The notes: generated by a model from the sequence alone, not told the origin. A DNA stretch of 64,000 nucleotides from Bacteroidaceae bacterium (GCA_024401095.1 JAKSLR010000003.1:52303-116302), one strand, 5' to 3'. Shown: positions 8,049-16,310, counted from the first letter of the stretch. Program-made: numbers and translations.

Positions 8049-8318
8049 ATGAATAAAGCAAGTGAACCTATTGCTGCTTATGGACAAGACATTTATAGAA
8101 TCAAATTAAATGTTTTTGAAAAGTTAATGTCTATCAATGATCTGGACCTAATCAAAAAAACCAGTTCATTCATAGACAGCCTAATTTCTGAAAATACTGA
8201 AATTCCAAATGAAGAAACGCATCAAGCTATTATGGAGGCTTTTCAGCGTAACAGTGATGATAAAGAAGACGTCTACGATAATGTAAAAGACCTTTTTAAA
8301 GCATTAGATAACGAATGA
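8049..8318 (+). CDS. Putative antitoxin partner of the YafQ-like toxin
   Basis: 89 residues, acidic C-terminus (DDKEDVYDNVKDLFKALDNE), which is typical for an antitoxin tail that wraps the toxin. No clear DNA-binding motif is seen at the N-terminus. Its stop overlaps the toxin start by 4 bases, the usual antitoxin-first arrangement. The pair sits between precursors P1 and P2. Confidence 0.75.
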   Translation: MNKASEPIAAYGQDIYRIKLNVFEKLMSINDLDLIKKTSSFIDSLISENTEIPNEETHQAIMEAFQRNSDDKEDVYDNVKDLFKALDNE

Positions 8319-8581
8319 AAAAGTTACGTCCATCTACTCAGTTTAAAAAGGATTATAAGAAATACAGGAATAGCCCAAAGAAACTTAAAAACCTATCCAC
8401 AATACTCCAATTGCTTGCAGAAGAAAAGGATATTCCTTCCATATACAAACCTCATTATCTAAAAGGGGAATACAATGGTTGCCTTGAATGTCACATAGAA
8501 AATGATTTTCTCCTTATTTGGATTAATGAAGACATTATAGAGTTAGTAAGAGTGGGAAGCCATTCTGAGTTATTCAAATAA
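8315..8581 (+). CDS. RelE/YafQ-family mRNA interferase toxin
   Basis: 88 residues, the normal length. It matches the YafQ pattern: MKKLRPSTQFKKDYKKY at the start, HYLKGEYNGCLECHIENDF in the middle and RVGSHSELF at the end. The conserved His in HYLKG and the C-terminal His in GSHSELF are the catalytic positions in the family. Such toxins cleave mRNA on the ribosome. It overlaps the antitoxin gene. Confidence 0.9.
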   Translation: MKKLRPSTQFKKDYKKYRNSPKKLKNLSTILQLLAEEKDIPSIYKPHYLKGEYNGCLECHIENDFLLIWINEDIIELVRVGSHSELFK

Positions 8582-8661
8582 ATTGTATTATGACCATTCA
8601 TTCGTTATGGGATTTTGTGTCACGATTTTTCTTATCCTTCGCAAAATGGTAGAAATAAAAA

Positions 8662-8691
8662 ACTCCATCAAGATTAGCATCTAGATGGAGT
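8662..8691 (-). terminator. Terminator after P2
   Basis: ACTCCATC and GATGGAGT arms. On the minus strand the hairpin is followed by TTTTTATTT, so it ends leftward transcription of P2. Confidence 0.85.
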
Positions 8692-8714
8692 GATTAAACA
8701 ATTATTCCGTGTCA

Positions 8715-9137
8715 TTAAGATTTCACTATTACCCATGATTCTTGATTAATATTTGATGTTGCATGACCATTGTTGTTCCTTTCACCACGCCACACGATTA
8801 CTAATTCATCTGAATCTAATTTACCATTTGGGGCTTTATACGACCATCCTGACCCATGTGACTTATCAACATAGCCCCAATAAAAATCGGCTTTTGTGCT
8901 CGCTTCATGAGTTGTACCACATGGATGATACTCTCCAATATATGTTCCAGACGAATTGACAGAAGGTTGCGCTCCACTTGCAGGTTTGCTTGAGAAATAA
9001 TACAATGATCCTCCAGGTGCATCACATGTAAAAAGATATTTTCCGTATTCAGTATCTCCACACGCAGCTACATATTGATTTGCTAGGAACTCTTCCACCT
9101 GCATTTCTGGTTTTACGTAAGTATTCTTCATAACCAT
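8715..9137 (-). CDS. P2: candidate modified-peptide precursor
   Basis: 140 residues. The leader MVMKNTYVKPEMQVEEFLAN is identical to P1 and is followed by QYVAACGDTEYG. Core: YLFTCDAPGGSLYYF, then YHPCGTTHE, FYWGYVD, PNGKLDSDE (the second half of an EF-hand/dockerin-like loop), LVIVWRG, and the tail NGHATSN...VKS ending in Ser. It lies in inverted orientation to P1 with the toxin-antitoxin pair between them. No TAnnTTTG element was found upstream, unlike P1, so its expression may depend on another promoter type or on rearrangement. Confidence 0.7.
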   Translation of the reverse strand: MVMKNTYVKPEMQVEEFLANQYVAACGDTEYGKYLFTCDAPGGSLYYFSSKPASGAQPSVNSSGTYIGEYHPCGTTHEASTKADFYWGYVDKSHGSGWSYKAPNGKLDSDELVIVWRGERNNNGHATSNINQESWVIVKS

Positions 9138-9240
9138 AGAAGTTTAATTTGTTTTATTTATTGAATGTTAATGTGATTAAATGTCTTATTTTCATTCATG
9201 TAACGTAGTGGTACGATGAATGCGGTTTATGTTAAATAGC
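9050..9240 (-). repeat. Precursor cassette repeat, copy 2 (P2)
   Basis: Reverse-strand copy of the P1 cassette: ACATAAACCGCATTCATCG element, AT-rich leader and the first 27 codons. It is almost identical to copy 3 upstream of P3. Confidence 0.85.
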
Positions 9241-9307
9241 GAGAAATAATTTATACTAATTTGCCAAATATCTAGTGAAAAACTTGGGTAATTAAAAATA
9301 AAAACAT

Positions 9308-9315
9308 TATTTTTG
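9308..9315 (+). promoter_or_regulatory. Promoter of the AAA ATPase-radical SAM unit
   Basis: TATTTTTG (-7) is preceded by TTG at 9284-9286 with a 21-base spacer, matching the Bacteroidetes sigma consensus. The start codon is at 9379. A GCACTT/AAGTGC inverted repeat lies just downstream (9316-9330). Confidence 0.75.
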
Positions 9316-9378
9316 CACTTTGAAAAGTGCATATTTTGTTGTGTTGTGCACTTTCTAAAGGGCAAATAGATTTAAAAG

Positions 9379-10557
9379 ATGGATATTACACTCATAAACT
9401 TCATGCAAGAGCAGCTTCGCCAGGTAGCAACAGATTTTAAACGTTACATGTACAACAAGTTGCCTTGGGATGCTCGTCTTATAGGTTTGATGGGGCCACG
9501 CGGTGTCGGAAAGTCTACATTGATTCTGCAACATCTGAAAGAACAAGACACCGATGTACTCAGCAAGAGTATCTACGTTTCTGCAGACCACAGCTATTTT
9601 TTAACACATACCCTGGAAGATACTGCGGCCCAGTTTGTACGTGAAGGTGGAATGTGGATGTACATTGACGAAGTTCATAAGTACGATAATTGGTCCTTAG
9701 AATTGAAACAGATCTATGATAATTATCCAGAACTTCATGTCTTCTTTACTGGTTCGTCCATCCTAGATATCATGGAAGGTAGGGCTGATCTCAGTCGGCG
9801 CGTTTTGCTCTTTGAGATGCAGGGACTTTCGTTCCGTGAATATTTAGAAATGTTTCATGACATAAAGACTCCGATAAGAAGTCTTGAAGATGTACTTAAA
9901 GGCAACATTCAGATTGACGATTTGCTTCATCCATTGCCTCTTTTTAATCAGTATCTTCGCGAAGGTTACTACCCTTTCTCTAAAGAAGGCTATTTTAACC
10001 AGCGCCTTCAGCAAGTAGTTAGCTGGACAATGGAAGTAGATATTCCCCATTTTGCAAATATGACTCCCGCTACAGGCAAAAAGCTGCATCGAATGCTTGG
10101 CATTATAGCTAGCAATGTTCCTTATAAGCCAGAGGCAACCAGCCTGGCAAACGAACTAAGGGTGAGCCGTAATGATATTCCTACCTATTTATTATATATG
10201 GAGAAAGCTGGAATGATTGGGCAATTACGTGATCAGACTGGTGGTATGCGTGGACTTGGGAAAATAGAGAAAGTATATCTGGATAATACAAACCTTATCT
10301 ATTCACTGACAGCTGAAAATGCCAATGTCGGCAATGTTCGCGAGACCTTCTTCTTTAATCAGACACGCCTGACGCAGCCCGTAACTTCATCAAAGGTGTC
10401 TGACTTTAAAATCGGGAAATACACGTTTGAGATAGGAGGCAAAAAGAAAGGAACAAGACAAGTTAAGGGTCTAGAGGATGCATTCGTCGTCCGCGATGAT
10501 ACAGAATATGCTGCAGGTGAGTTCCTTCCTTTATGGAGTTTTGGTTTAATGTACTAA
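9379..10557 (+). CDS. AAA-family ATPase, DUF4143-type
   Basis: 392 residues. P-loop GPRGVGKSTLILQ (about residues 39-51), Walker B MYIDEVHKY (about 94-102), and a sensor segment VFFTGSSILD. The C-terminal part has a winged-helix region and ends in the basic, restriction-like segment typical of this family. Such ATPases are common in Bacteroidetes and have no settled function. The stop is 18 bases before the radical SAM gene at 10576, so cotranscription is likely. A functional link to peptide modification is not known for the family. Confidence 0.85.
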   Translation: MDITLINFMQEQLRQVATDFKRYMYNKLPWDARLIGLMGPRGVGKSTLILQHLKEQDTDVLSKSIYVSADHSYFLTHTLEDTAAQFVREGGMWMYIDEVHKYDNWSLELKQIYDNYPELHVFFTGSSILDIMEGRADLSRRVLLFEMQGLSFREYLEMFHDIKTPIRSLEDVLKGNIQIDDLLHPLPLFNQYLREGYYPFSKEGYFNQRLQQVVSWTMEVDIPHFANMTPATGKKLHRMLGIIASNVPYKPEATSLANELRVSRNDIPTYLLYMEKAGMIGQLRDQTGGMRGLGKIEKVYLDNTNLIYSLTAENANVGNVRETFFFNQTRLTQPVTSSKVSDFKIGKYTFEIGGKKKGTRQVKGLEDAFVVRDDTEYAAGEFLPLWSFGLMY

Positions 10558-10575
10558 TAAAAACTGCTTGATATC

Positions 10576-11700
10576 ATGGATATTCTTTCTGATGCGAATC
10601 CCGTTGAACAGAAACTGATAGAGCGTGCCAATGAGGCACAGTTTCCTATCTCATCAGCCTTTGAACTGACACCTGTGTGCAACTTGCATTGCGATATGTG
10701 CTATGTGCGCATGGAGAAAAGTCAGGTGGACTATCATGGTGGCTTGAAAGATCTGCAGTTCTGGCTAGATAAGGCAGAACAACTAAAAAAGGAAGGATGT
10801 CTGTTCCTTTTGCTCACAGGTGGAGAGCCTTTAATGTATCCTTGGTTCAAGGAACTCTACCTGGCCTTACATGAAATGGGAATCATCGTATCCCTGAACA
10901 CGAATGCCACCCTTCTGACTCCAGAGATAGCGGACATGCTGGCAGAGCATAAACCTCGTCGCGTGAATGTGACGCTCTATGGTGCATCCAATGAAACGTA
11001 TGAGAATCTCTGCCATATAAAGAATGGTTACGACAAATGCATGCAGGGCATCAGAATGCTTCAAGAACGTGGAATTCAGATGCGTCTTAACCTTACCCAA
11101 GTAGTCAAAAACCAGAAAGATTACTTTGAGATGCTGCACTTTGCAGAGAGAGAAGGACTACATGCCATGGCTGCCAATTACATTTCGGTGTTCAGTAATC
11201 CCATCCGAGGAAGTGAAGAGATTTTTACTGCCCGGAATACTCCGGAACAGGCTGCCATGAACGAACTGAATTTCAAGCAGTACCAGAAGGGCATGGAGGA
11301 ATTCGGGCAGTATGTCTACGATTTGCAGGAATACCTGAAAGGCCCCATGCATCCTGTCCTGGAAGGTACAAAGCTCACTTGCCGTGCAGGAAAGAGTTCC
11401 TGCTGGGTTACCTGGCAAGGAAACCTTGTGGCTTGCGTGGACTTGAATGAACCTGCGGTTTCTCTTAGTGATTATTCGGTTCACGATGCATGGGAAATGT
11501 TAAAGAAGGCAGTGAAAGAACTCCCTACCCACACAGAATGTAAGGATTGCAAGCTCAAGCCTCTCTGCGATGTCTGCTATGCTAATGCCACCAATGAGAA
11601 GAAACATTGTGGTTCTATAGATTATCTATGTCAGATGGCAGAAGCAAAAGCACGCATTATCAGTTCCATTCCTATTCAGATTATGGAGAAGCCTTTATAA
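10576..11700 (+). CDS. Radical SAM/SPASM peptide-modifying enzyme 1
   Basis: 374 residues. The radical SAM 4Fe-4S motif is CNLHCDMC (about residues 32-39), with the SAM-binding LLTGGEPLMYP (about 78). The C-terminal SPASM domain binds auxiliary clusters: C-x11-G-x4-C ending in NLVAC, then CKDCKLKPLCDVC, and last Cys in DYLC. SPASM enzymes with PqqD partners install bonds such as C-C, thioether or epimerised centres on precursor peptides. It has two close paralogues at 13297 and 15193. The substrate is probably one of P1-P4; the nearest are P2 (upstream) and P3 (downstream). Confidence 0.9.
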   Translation: MDILSDANPVEQKLIERANEAQFPISSAFELTPVCNLHCDMCYVRMEKSQVDYHGGLKDLQFWLDKAEQLKKEGCLFLLLTGGEPLMYPWFKELYLALHEMGIIVSLNTNATLLTPEIADMLAEHKPRRVNVTLYGASNETYENLCHIKNGYDKCMQGIRMLQERGIQMRLNLTQVVKNQKDYFEMLHFAEREGLHAMAANYISVFSNPIRGSEEIFTARNTPEQAAMNELNFKQYQKGMEEFGQYVYDLQEYLKGPMHPVLEGTKLTCRAGKSSCWVTWQGNLVACVDLNEPAVSLSDYSVHDAWEMLKKAVKELPTHTECKDCKLKPLCDVCYANATNEKKHCGSIDYLCQMAEAKARIISSIPIQIMEKPL

Positions 11701-11705
11701 ATAAG

Positions 11706-12302
11706 CTATTCAACAATTTGTTTTGCCCATTCCGGGATATCATCAGTGTATTGTTTGAAAACCTTTCCCTCTGTCGTGCGAAAAAGCAGACGAGGAAGTT
11801 GGTCTTCTATAGAATTGTCATAAATATATGCTCTGTCTACAAAGCTGATGGCCTCACTAGCATTTATCAAAGATTTGTAATACCGGGAAATAATCTTTGA
11901 AATTGGGACTTCATGTCCTCCTTCTAGAAATCGTTTTGTAATACGAGACACATTTATTTCAGGTCCATTTGTACAAACAAAAAAGAAGCGGATGAAGAAT
12001 CCAAGCTCATGTGCCTTACGGAGAAACTCAAGTTTTTCATTAGAAGAAAAAACTGTTTCAAATACAAAATCTTGCCCCTCCTCTAAACACTTATATCTTA
12101 ATCTTGTGGAATATTGTGCAGCTTCAAGAACAGCTTTTGGAGAATTCCAATCTCCGAATAATTCTTGTGCAATGTTGTCTGGATTTATGTATAAACTGCC
12201 TTCAGACCACTCATTTGCGAGCAACTGAATGGTGGTAGATGTCTTGCCAGATCCATTAGGGCCAGCTACAACACATAACGTAGGCTTTCGTTCTTTATTC
12301 AT
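11706..12302 (-). CDS. Zeta-toxin-like P-loop kinase
   Basis: 198 residues. P-loop VAGPNGSGKTSTT at residues about 12-24, then NPDNIAQELFG and FVFETVFSS, the layout of zeta toxin/AAA_33 kinases. Classical zeta toxins phosphorylate UDP-N-acetylglucosamine; whether this short chromosomal form does so is not shown. It overlaps the small upstream gene by 4 bases, which suggests a toxin-antitoxin-like pair. It is convergent with the radical SAM gene, with only 5 bases between the stops and no terminator. Confidence 0.8.
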   Translation of the reverse strand: MNKERKPTLCVVAGPNGSGKTSTTIQLLANEWSEGSLYINPDNIAQELFGDWNSPKAVLEAAQYSTRLRYKCLEEGQDFVFETVFSSNEKLEFLRKAHELGFFIRFFFVCTNGPEINVSRITKRFLEGGHEVPISKIISRYYKSLINASEAISFVDRAYIYDNSIEDQLPRLLFRTTEGKVFKQYTDDIPEWAKQIVE

Positions 12303-12496
12303 GCCGTTTTACGTGCAGCTCTTCTTCGAGCAATTTCTGCTTTTGCCTCTTCAAATCTTCGGTCGAGTTCTGCTTTTGAACGAATGGTGGATTGACGAGC
12401 AGCTTCCTGTACTCCAAGCATGATAGCCTCCAGCATTTCATCGGTAGGTTCCTCCATAGAGTTCAGACGATATGAACGCAAATCTTCTTTTGACAT
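12299..12496 (-). CDS. Small partner (putative antitoxin) of the zeta-like kinase
   Basis: 65 residues, highly charged, mainly helical; the C-terminal half (ELDRRFEEAKAEIARRRAAR) is a predicted basic helix. Not a known epsilon antitoxin. It is called an antitoxin only by position and the 4-base overlap. Confidence 0.6.
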   Translation of the reverse strand: MSKEDLRSYRLNSMEEPTDEMLEAIMLGVQEAARQSTIRSKAELDRRFEEAKAEIARRRAARKTA

Positions 12497-12510
12497 AGGT
12501 GTTCTATTTT

Positions 12511-12535
12511 AATTCATTTGCAAATATAATGAATT
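12511..12535 (-). promoter_or_regulatory. Promoter with flanking inverted repeat upstream of the zeta-like pair
   Basis: The minus-strand -7 element TATATTTG (12521-12528) is framed by AATTCATT (12511-12518) and AATGAATT (12528-12535). This is a plausible autoregulatory operator of the pair. Confidence 0.55.
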
Positions 12536-12652
12536 ATTTTAGAATAAGGAGAATATGAGTGAAAAATGGAAACAGATGAACTTTTTGTCACAACTTTCTC
12601 GAGAAGTTGTAGTATTCCGAGATCAAGAATCTGTTAAAGAGAAAGGTTATTC

Positions 12653-12839
12653 GCTATTTAACATAAACCGCATTCATCGTACCACTAACGTTACATGGAT
12701 GAAAATAAGACATTTAATCACATTAACATTCAATAAATAAAACAAATTAAACTTCTATGGTTATGAAGAATACTTACGTAAAACCAGAAATGCAGGTGGA
12801 AGAGTTCCTGGCAAATCGATATGTAGCTGCGTGCGGAAA
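12653..12839 (+). repeat. Precursor cassette repeat, copy 3 (P3)
   Basis: GCTATTTAACATAAACCGC element, AT-rich leader and leader codons nearly identical to copies 1 and 2. The region 12497-12756 holds nothing else that I can support apart from the promoter of the zeta-like pair. Confidence 0.85.
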
Positions 12840-13158
12840 GACCCCAGATGGAGTTTATCACTTTAAGTGTGATGCTCCTGCAGGTACTCTATATTATTAC
12901 AAAACTAGCTCTACAACTAAAGGGACAGAGTTAGGTTCCTACCATCCATGCGGTGCAACTCACGACACAACGGATCCAAACAACTTCTATGAAGGATTTA
13001 TAGATTATGGTGGCGGAAAAACTTGGTGGGGAGAGAATGTACCTAATGGCAAAGAAGATCCAGGGGAACATGTTCTTGTATGGCGAGGAGACAACGGAAA
13101 AAATGGTCATGCCACAGTATCACTTACCATGGGTGAAATTGATGTTGTAAAGTCTTGA
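12757..13158 (+). CDS. P3: candidate modified-peptide precursor
   Basis: 133 residues. Leader as in P1 and P2 with a single change (AN-R-YVAACG). Core: YHFKCDAPAGTLYYY, YHPCGATHD, FYEGFIDYGGG, PNGKEDPGE, LVWRGDNGK, then NGHATVSLTMGEIDVVKS ending in Ser. The tail is intermediate: it starts like P1 and P2 (GHAT) and ends like P4 (LTxGxIDVxxS). That pattern is what recombination between cassettes would leave. It is convergent with radical SAM enzyme 2. Confidence 0.7.
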   Translation: MVMKNTYVKPEMQVEEFLANRYVAACGKTPDGVYHFKCDAPAGTLYYYKTSSTTKGTELGSYHPCGATHDTTDPNNFYEGFIDYGGGKTWWGENVPNGKEDPGEHVLVWRGDNGKNGHATVSLTMGEIDVVKS

Positions 13159-13193
13159 TTCTTTAGAAAAAAAGAAAGTATGATATATATATA

Positions 13194-13235
13194 TTAGTGT
13201 CTGGTGGATAAAAACCATCAGACACTAATTTTTAT
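13194..13235 (+). terminator. Terminator after P3
   Basis: TTAGTGTCTGGTGG pairs with CCATCAGACACTAA (14 bp with one G-U pair), followed by TTTTTATT. Confidence 0.9.
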
Positions 13236-13296
13236 TCCAATTGGCTTTGCAATTATTGGTATCATTATTGCCATAGGGAACTAGTTAGCCTATCTA

Positions 13297-14400
13297 CTAG
13301 CCCATTAAAAGATTCGCCTTGCATTTGGTGGTTTGACAGATATAGTCTATATTACCACAGTTGCGCTTTTCATTTACAATGCGGGCATAGCAAATGGCGC
13401 AAAGAGGATGGAGCTTGCAATTCTCGCAGTCTATATGTGTGGGTAGGTTGCTGCAAGCTTCCTTGAGTTTTTCCCAAGCTTCAGAGAAAGTCATAGTGCT
13501 TAAATCTACCTTGGGTTCCATGAGATCTACACATGGTTGGAGTTCTCCTTTCCAGTTTATCCAGCAGGAACATTTCGCGGCATTGCAATCCAAGCTGCAG
13601 CCTTCTATCTCTGGATAATATGGTGTCTGTAGGTATTCCTTTATATCCGATGCCCATTTGGTAAAGGCTTCTTCGCCATCTTTGTATTTCTTGTAAAGTA
13701 GGTCATTTGCTGCAGCTTGTTCCGGAGAGTTTCTTACCTCTATGATTTTTCCACCTTCTACATATTCGCGGTTAGGCAAAGCTACATAGTGAGCTATCTG
13801 AACTTGAATGCATTCTTTTTCGGCCCAGTCCATGAGTGTGTGTAGGTCCTCCTGATTTTTTTTGACAGGCGTAAGATTCAAACAGATATTCACTCCTTTT
13901 TCTTGTAGGAGTCTTATAGCATGGATGAACCTGTCATAACCCTTATCAATGTGGCAGAGGTTTTGATAAGTTTCGTTACTGGCTCCGTAAGCGGTGATAT
14001 TTAGTCTACGAGGCTTGTAGGTTGCAAAGAGTTCGGCTATTTCCTCGGTAATAAGGTAGCCGTTCGTGTTGATGCGGATGACAAATCCTTGATGGCTGAG
14101 AAAAGTATAGAGTTCCTTGAAATGCGGATATAATAAGGGTTCACCACCGGTAAGGGTGATGAAATAGCCACCCATAGCCTTGAATTCAAGAGCCTTTTCT
14201 TTCCAGAATTCCAGTGGTTTTAGGCGGCTTGCCTCCTGTACGGAATTAAATTCCTTCCGCACGTAGCACATGTCACACCTGAAATTACAGTAAGGTGTAA
14301 GTTCAAAACCTGTGGTAATAGGAATCAGCGCCTGGCGGGCTTTATCCACCAGGCGCTGCTCTATATTGTTTTTTTTATTGTTATCTGCCACTAAAATCAA
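13297..14400 (-). CDS. Radical SAM/SPASM peptide-modifying enzyme 2
   Basis: 367 residues. Radical SAM motif CNFRCDMC, SAM-binding LTGGEPLLYP, and SPASM cysteines in SCWINWKGELQPC and CENCKLHPLCAIC, with the last Cys in DYIC. The start is TTG at 14400 or GTG at 14391; there is no nearby ATG. It begins 5 bases after the stop of precursor P4, so P4 and this enzyme are translationally coupled. This is the clearest precursor-enzyme pairing in the island. It is closest in sequence to enzyme 1 (10576). Confidence 0.9.
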   Translation of the reverse strand: MILVADNNKKNNIEQRLVDKARQALIPITTGFELTPYCNFRCDMCYVRKEFNSVQEASRLKPLEFWKEKALEFKAMGGYFITLTGGEPLLYPHFKELYTFLSHQGFVIRINTNGYLITEEIAELFATYKPRRLNITAYGASNETYQNLCHIDKGYDRFIHAIRLLQEKGVNICLNLTPVKKNQEDLHTLMDWAEKECIQVQIAHYVALPNREYVEGGKIIEVRNSPEQAAANDLLYKKYKDGEEAFTKWASDIKEYLQTPYYPEIEGCSLDCNAAKCSCWINWKGELQPCVDLMEPKVDLSTMTFSEAWEKLKEACSNLPTHIDCENCKLHPLCAICYARIVNEKRNCGNIDYICQTTKCKANLLMG

Positions 14401-14405
14401 AAGAA

Positions 14406-14801
14406 TTATGATCTTTCGACATCAATCTGTCCGCGGGTCAAAGAAGAAGACGCATGATAGTCGGTCCAATTAATTTTATCCCTATAAGCGTTATAACTAA
14501 AGCCTTCAACCCAAATTAAAGCGTCCGGCTCGTTAGAGTCTTTACGCCCGTTTTTATTATAATCTACCCATCCATCATAATATCCACTAGGACCATCCGT
14601 TTCATGTATTTTGCTGCAAGGTTTATATCCACCTAAATTATAATCTTTACCCTTGTAGGTAACATGAACATTTCCTGCAGGCGCATCACAAGTAAATATA
14701 TACTTGCCATCCTTCTTTCCACACACAGAAACACAATAATTATTTGCCAGGAACTCCTCCACCTGCATTTCTGGTTTTACGTAAGTATTCTTCATAACCA
14801 T
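14406..14801 (-). CDS. P4: candidate modified-peptide precursor directly upstream of radical SAM enzyme 2
   Basis: 131 residues. Leader MVMKNTYVKPEMQVEEFLAN as in P1, then NYCVSVCG, with one extra Cys. Core: YIFTCDAPAGN, YKPCSKIHE, YYDGWVD, a complete EF-hand/dockerin-like loop DYNKNGRKDSNE, LIWVEG, then YHASSSLTRGQIDVERS ending in Ser. The 5-base gap to the radical SAM start supports a substrate-enzyme relation. With Val before the second leader Cys, the Val-x-Ala cleavage pattern seen in P1-P3 is not kept, so the leader cleavage site, if any, may differ. Confidence 0.75.
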   Translation of the reverse strand: MVMKNTYVKPEMQVEEFLANNYCVSVCGKKDGKYIFTCDAPAGNVHVTYKGKDYNLGGYKPCSKIHETDGPSGYYDGWVDYNKNGRKDSNEPDALIWVEGFSYNAYRDKINWTDYHASSSLTRGQIDVERS

Positions 14802-14922
14802 AGAAGTTTAATTTGTTTTATTTATTGAATGTTAATGTGATTTATAATTTGTATGTTATTTTCACTATTATCTTGTATTTCAATATGTTAAATAGACACA
14901 TAAAGAATGCGGTTTATGTTTA
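14722..14922 (-). repeat. Precursor cassette repeat, copy 4 (P4), partly diverged
   Basis: The ACATAAACCGCATTC element and the AATCACATTAACATTCAAT-to-leader block are kept, while the section between them has diverged. The leader codons are identical for more than 40 bases from ATG. Confidence 0.8.
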
Positions 14923-15024
14923 ATAGGACTCTCTATTTTTCTAGCTTTTTACCTTTTTAGGTTTTTGGGCAGAGGAGAAATCCATTAAGTGATGTTGTCC
15001 TTATGCAGGACTACATTCATGGTG

Positions 15025-15032
15025 CAAAAATA
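15025..15032 (-). promoter_or_regulatory. -7 element of the P4-radical SAM 2 unit
   Basis: Minus strand TATTTTTG, matching TAnnTTTG. It gives an untranslated leader of about 215 bases, which includes the cassette repeat. The region 14802-15192 otherwise contains only the repeat, a palindrome at 15095 and a terminator. Confidence 0.6.
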
Positions 15033-15094
15033 CGGTATTCTATAGTTTTAACTTTTATTTGGAATTTGCTAAGTGTAGGTGAAATACCCTATAG

Positions 15095-15108
15095 CGACGA
15101 AAACGTCG
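15095..15108. promoter_or_regulatory. Palindrome CGACGAAAACGTCG (site A)
   Basis: Perfect 5-bp arms around AAAA, 63 bases upstream of the P4 -7 element. The 13-mer CGACGAAAACGTC recurs on the other strand at 17364-17376 (site B). It may be a regulator binding site. Confidence 0.5.
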
Positions 15109-15140
15109 AAATACAGATAGGCCTAAATTCTCTTTAGTAC

Positions 15141-15181
15141 AAAAAAAGGTGCCAGGAAATCCTAGCACCCTATGTTTTTTT
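15141..15181. terminator. Bidirectional terminator after radical SAM enzyme 3
   Basis: AAAAAAAGGTGCCAGG / CCTAGCACC hairpin (one mismatch) with A and T runs on both sides. Confidence 0.8.
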
Positions 15182-15192
15182 AATGTAGTAAA

Positions 15193-16287
15193 TCAATACT
15201 TAAGAAAATCAGATTTTCTTCTAGCCATCTTACACAGATAATCTAATCCTCCATTCACTTGCTTTTCCTGGCGGGCAATGGCCCAGCATACGCTGCAGGC
15301 TGGCTTTAAGGTACAGCCGGCACATTCTTCGTGGGGAGCTACTTTCTGACGTGATTCCCGCACTTTCTGCCAGGCTTCTTGAACCGAGTATTCTTTTAGA
15401 GATACGCCGTATTCTTCCATAATGTCACAAGGAAGCATTACGCCTCGGAAGTCTATCCAGCAGCTGGTATCTGCGGCACGGCAATCCAAGCCTAAAGGAC
15501 CTTGCTGGGTAAGTATCCCGGTTTCCATTTGCTGGTGCCAATATTCTTTAAACGCTTCATAATGTTCTCCTTTTTCATAAGCAATCTGTTTTACGGCAAA
15601 CTTTGCTGCCTCTTCGGGAGGAAGGCGGTGGCTGTTGATATCACGTGCTGGCTGGCACAGACTGTTGCATCCAGAAAGCATATAGCAATCTGCTACTACC
15701 GGGAATCCCAGGTCTGAGGCTATCTGCATCATCTTGTCGTATTCATGCTGGTTCTCCTTCACCATGCTGAAGTTGATCTTTACTGGAATGCCGTAGGCTT
15801 TCATCAGGCTAAGCGCTTTCAGGCACTGCTGGAATCCGTTCCGGTTGTGACACAGTTTTTCATAAGTATCCTCGCTGGCACCATAGAGCGTGATGTTCAC
15901 CCTACGAGGAAGCTGGTTCTTCCATAACTGTGCTATTCTTGGGGTGATGAGTGTACCGTTGGTGTTTATGGTGATGATGAATCCCTCCTTGCACAGGAAT
16001 TCATACAGCTCTGGAAAATCAGGGTAGAGTAGAGGCTCGCCACCCGTGAGGAGAATGAATAGCGTGCCCATCTTTTTCATTTCCAGAGCAGTGGCTTTCC
16101 ATTCTTCCAGCGAGCGCCAGCCGCCCAGTTCATCCAGTCTGCTTTGTGGCAGGCGAATGTAACACATTCCGCATTTCAGGTTACAGGTAGGTGTCAGTTC
16201 AAAGGTGGTAGAGATAGGTACCCCTTTTTCCGATGCCCGGGCGATGAGCATCTTTTCCAGTGCCGTAGCGTCGTAAAGATCTTCCAT
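15193..16287 (-). CDS. Radical SAM/SPASM peptide-modifying enzyme 3
   Basis: About 364 residues from ATG 16287. An upstream in-frame TTG at 16305 is part of the -7 element, so it is not the start. Motifs: CNLKCGMC, LLTGGEPLLYP, SPASM cysteines in SCWIDFRGVMLPC and CAGCTLKPACSVC, last Cys in DYLC. It is more diverged than enzymes 1 and 2 and has an insertion around 'SGCNSLCQPARD' with two extra Cys. No precursor gene is immediately adjacent; P4 (minus, 14801) and P5 (plus, 17633) are the nearest. It is transcribed alone, from a nearly leaderless promoter to a terminator. Confidence 0.9.
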   Translation of the reverse strand: MEDLYDATALEKMLIARASEKGVPISTTFELTPTCNLKCGMCYIRLPQSRLDELGGWRSLEEWKATALEMKKMGTLFILLTGGEPLLYPDFPELYEFLCKEGFIITINTNGTLITPRIAQLWKNQLPRRVNITLYGASEDTYEKLCHNRNGFQQCLKALSLMKAYGIPVKINFSMVKENQHEYDKMMQIASDLGFPVVADCYMLSGCNSLCQPARDINSHRLPPEEAAKFAVKQIAYEKGEHYEAFKEYWHQQMETGILTQQGPLGLDCRAADTSCWIDFRGVMLPCDIMEEYGVSLKEYSVQEAWQKVRESRQKVAPHEECAGCTLKPACSVCWAIARQEKQVNGGLDYLCKMARRKSDFLKY

Positions 16288-16302
16288 ATTTACTGTTTTC
16301 TG

Positions 16303-16310
16303 CAAAGATA
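16303..16310 (-). promoter_or_regulatory. -7 element of radical SAM enzyme 3
   Basis: Minus strand TATCTTTG (TAnnTTTG), 15 bases before ATG 16287. The transcript leader would be only about 9 bases. Confidence 0.75.

Noticed and set aside
12555..12740. 61-residue frame upstream of P3
   Set aside because: It runs through the conserved untranslated cassette; the same region in the P1, P2 and P4 copies does not keep this frame.
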